Assembly: GCA_030604585.1 (NCBI GenBank)
Contig: JAUVVP010000214.1
Span: forward strand, 1 to 5,131
From: Planctomycetota bacterium
GTDB taxonomy: Bacteria; Planctomycetota; Brocadiia; SM23-32
Reading direction: 5' to 3'
Length of the DNA: 5,131 bases
Shown in pieces: positions 4,979 to 5,131 of the stretch (its first letter is position 1; each line of letters opens with the position of its first letter). The notes under the pieces were generated by a model. The model ran no database searches and was not told the origin of the DNA. It saw only the letters and a program-made list of their open reading frames with translations. A program made the position numbers and the translations under genes.

Positions 4979-5131
4979 ATGGACTACGAGGAACGCTGGA
5001 AGGTTCTGGACGAGCTTGGCGAAGGTGGGCAAGGCAAGGTCTACAGAGTCCTTGACACCACACGTATTACCTTCTCAGACGAGGATGTTCGCAGCATTGT
5101 CCGTAACGTGGCCGCAGCCTTCCCGCAGGCG
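4979..5131 (+). CDS. Serine/threonine protein kinase, N-terminal 51 residues; continues beyond the window
   Basis: The frame is open from the ATG at 4979 to the window edge. Residues 4-26 match the start of a eukaryotic-like (Hanks-type) kinase domain: ERWKVLDELGEGGQGKVYRV with the ATP-binding loop G14-x-G16-x-x-G19-x-V21. No signal peptide precedes it, so the kinase domain lies at the N-terminus in the cytoplasm. The ATP-anchoring lysine expected shortly after the loop (VAxK) is not reached. Residues 27-51 instead form an acidic then helical stretch (TFSDEDVRSIVRNV), suggesting an insertion between the loop and that lysine. The catalytic HRD and DFG motifs and any C-terminal domains lie outside. 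GAGGGA (4969-4974) is an acceptable ribosome site, four bases before the ATG. About two thirds of codons end in G or C, against about 84% in the first 50 GH94 codons. Confidence 0.82.
   Translation, partial: MDYEERWKVLDELGEGGQGKVYRVLDTTRITFSDEDVRSIVRNVAAAFPQA

Overview
The window comes from a GC-rich bacterium. Sampled stretches of the left part reach about 70% GC, ribosome sites are strong AAGGAGG types, and the one tRNA gene encodes its own CCA end. The gene content (a GH94 phosphorylase, and a GH9 cellulase with several N-terminal modules) suggests a plant-polymer degrader. The style fits poorly cultured lineages such as Armatimonadota or the Planctomycetota/Lentisphaerota side, but that placement is only an impression; nothing here fixes the taxon.

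Left part (1-4087, minus strand): a sugar-degradation unit. A promoter near 4059-4087 (perfect TTGACA, 17-base spacer, TACAAA) would give a leader of about 145 bases before a complete 809-residue GH94 disaccharide phosphorylase (1478-3907). After a 106-base gap comes the start of a secreted GH9-type glycoside hydrolase (1-1371). This gene runs off the window before its catalytic domain. The likely division of labour is that the GH9 protein cuts beta-glucan outside the cytoplasm and the GH94 enzyme phosphorolyses an imported disaccharide inside. No transporter or regulator lies in the window.

Middle (4088-4611): a divergent intergenic region with a 12-bp palindrome and a short direct repeat, then a complete tRNA-Ser(CGA) gene (4168-4258, plus strand). 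Beyond it lie a GC hairpin, a 9-bp tandem repeat, and a stretch that looks coding but has no sensible end.

Right part (4561-5131, plus strand): a promoter with a perfect TATAAT and a strong ribosome site drive an unrecognised 100-residue protein. After 61 bases comes the start of a serine/threonine protein kinase with a clear glycine-rich loop. Sampled GC and third-position GC are lower here than in the GH94 gene, and the change falls beyond a tRNA gene. This side may therefore be a separate, possibly acquired, module. The most interesting leads are the altered acceptor-site residues of the GH94 enzyme and the unknown small gene paired with an unusual kinase.
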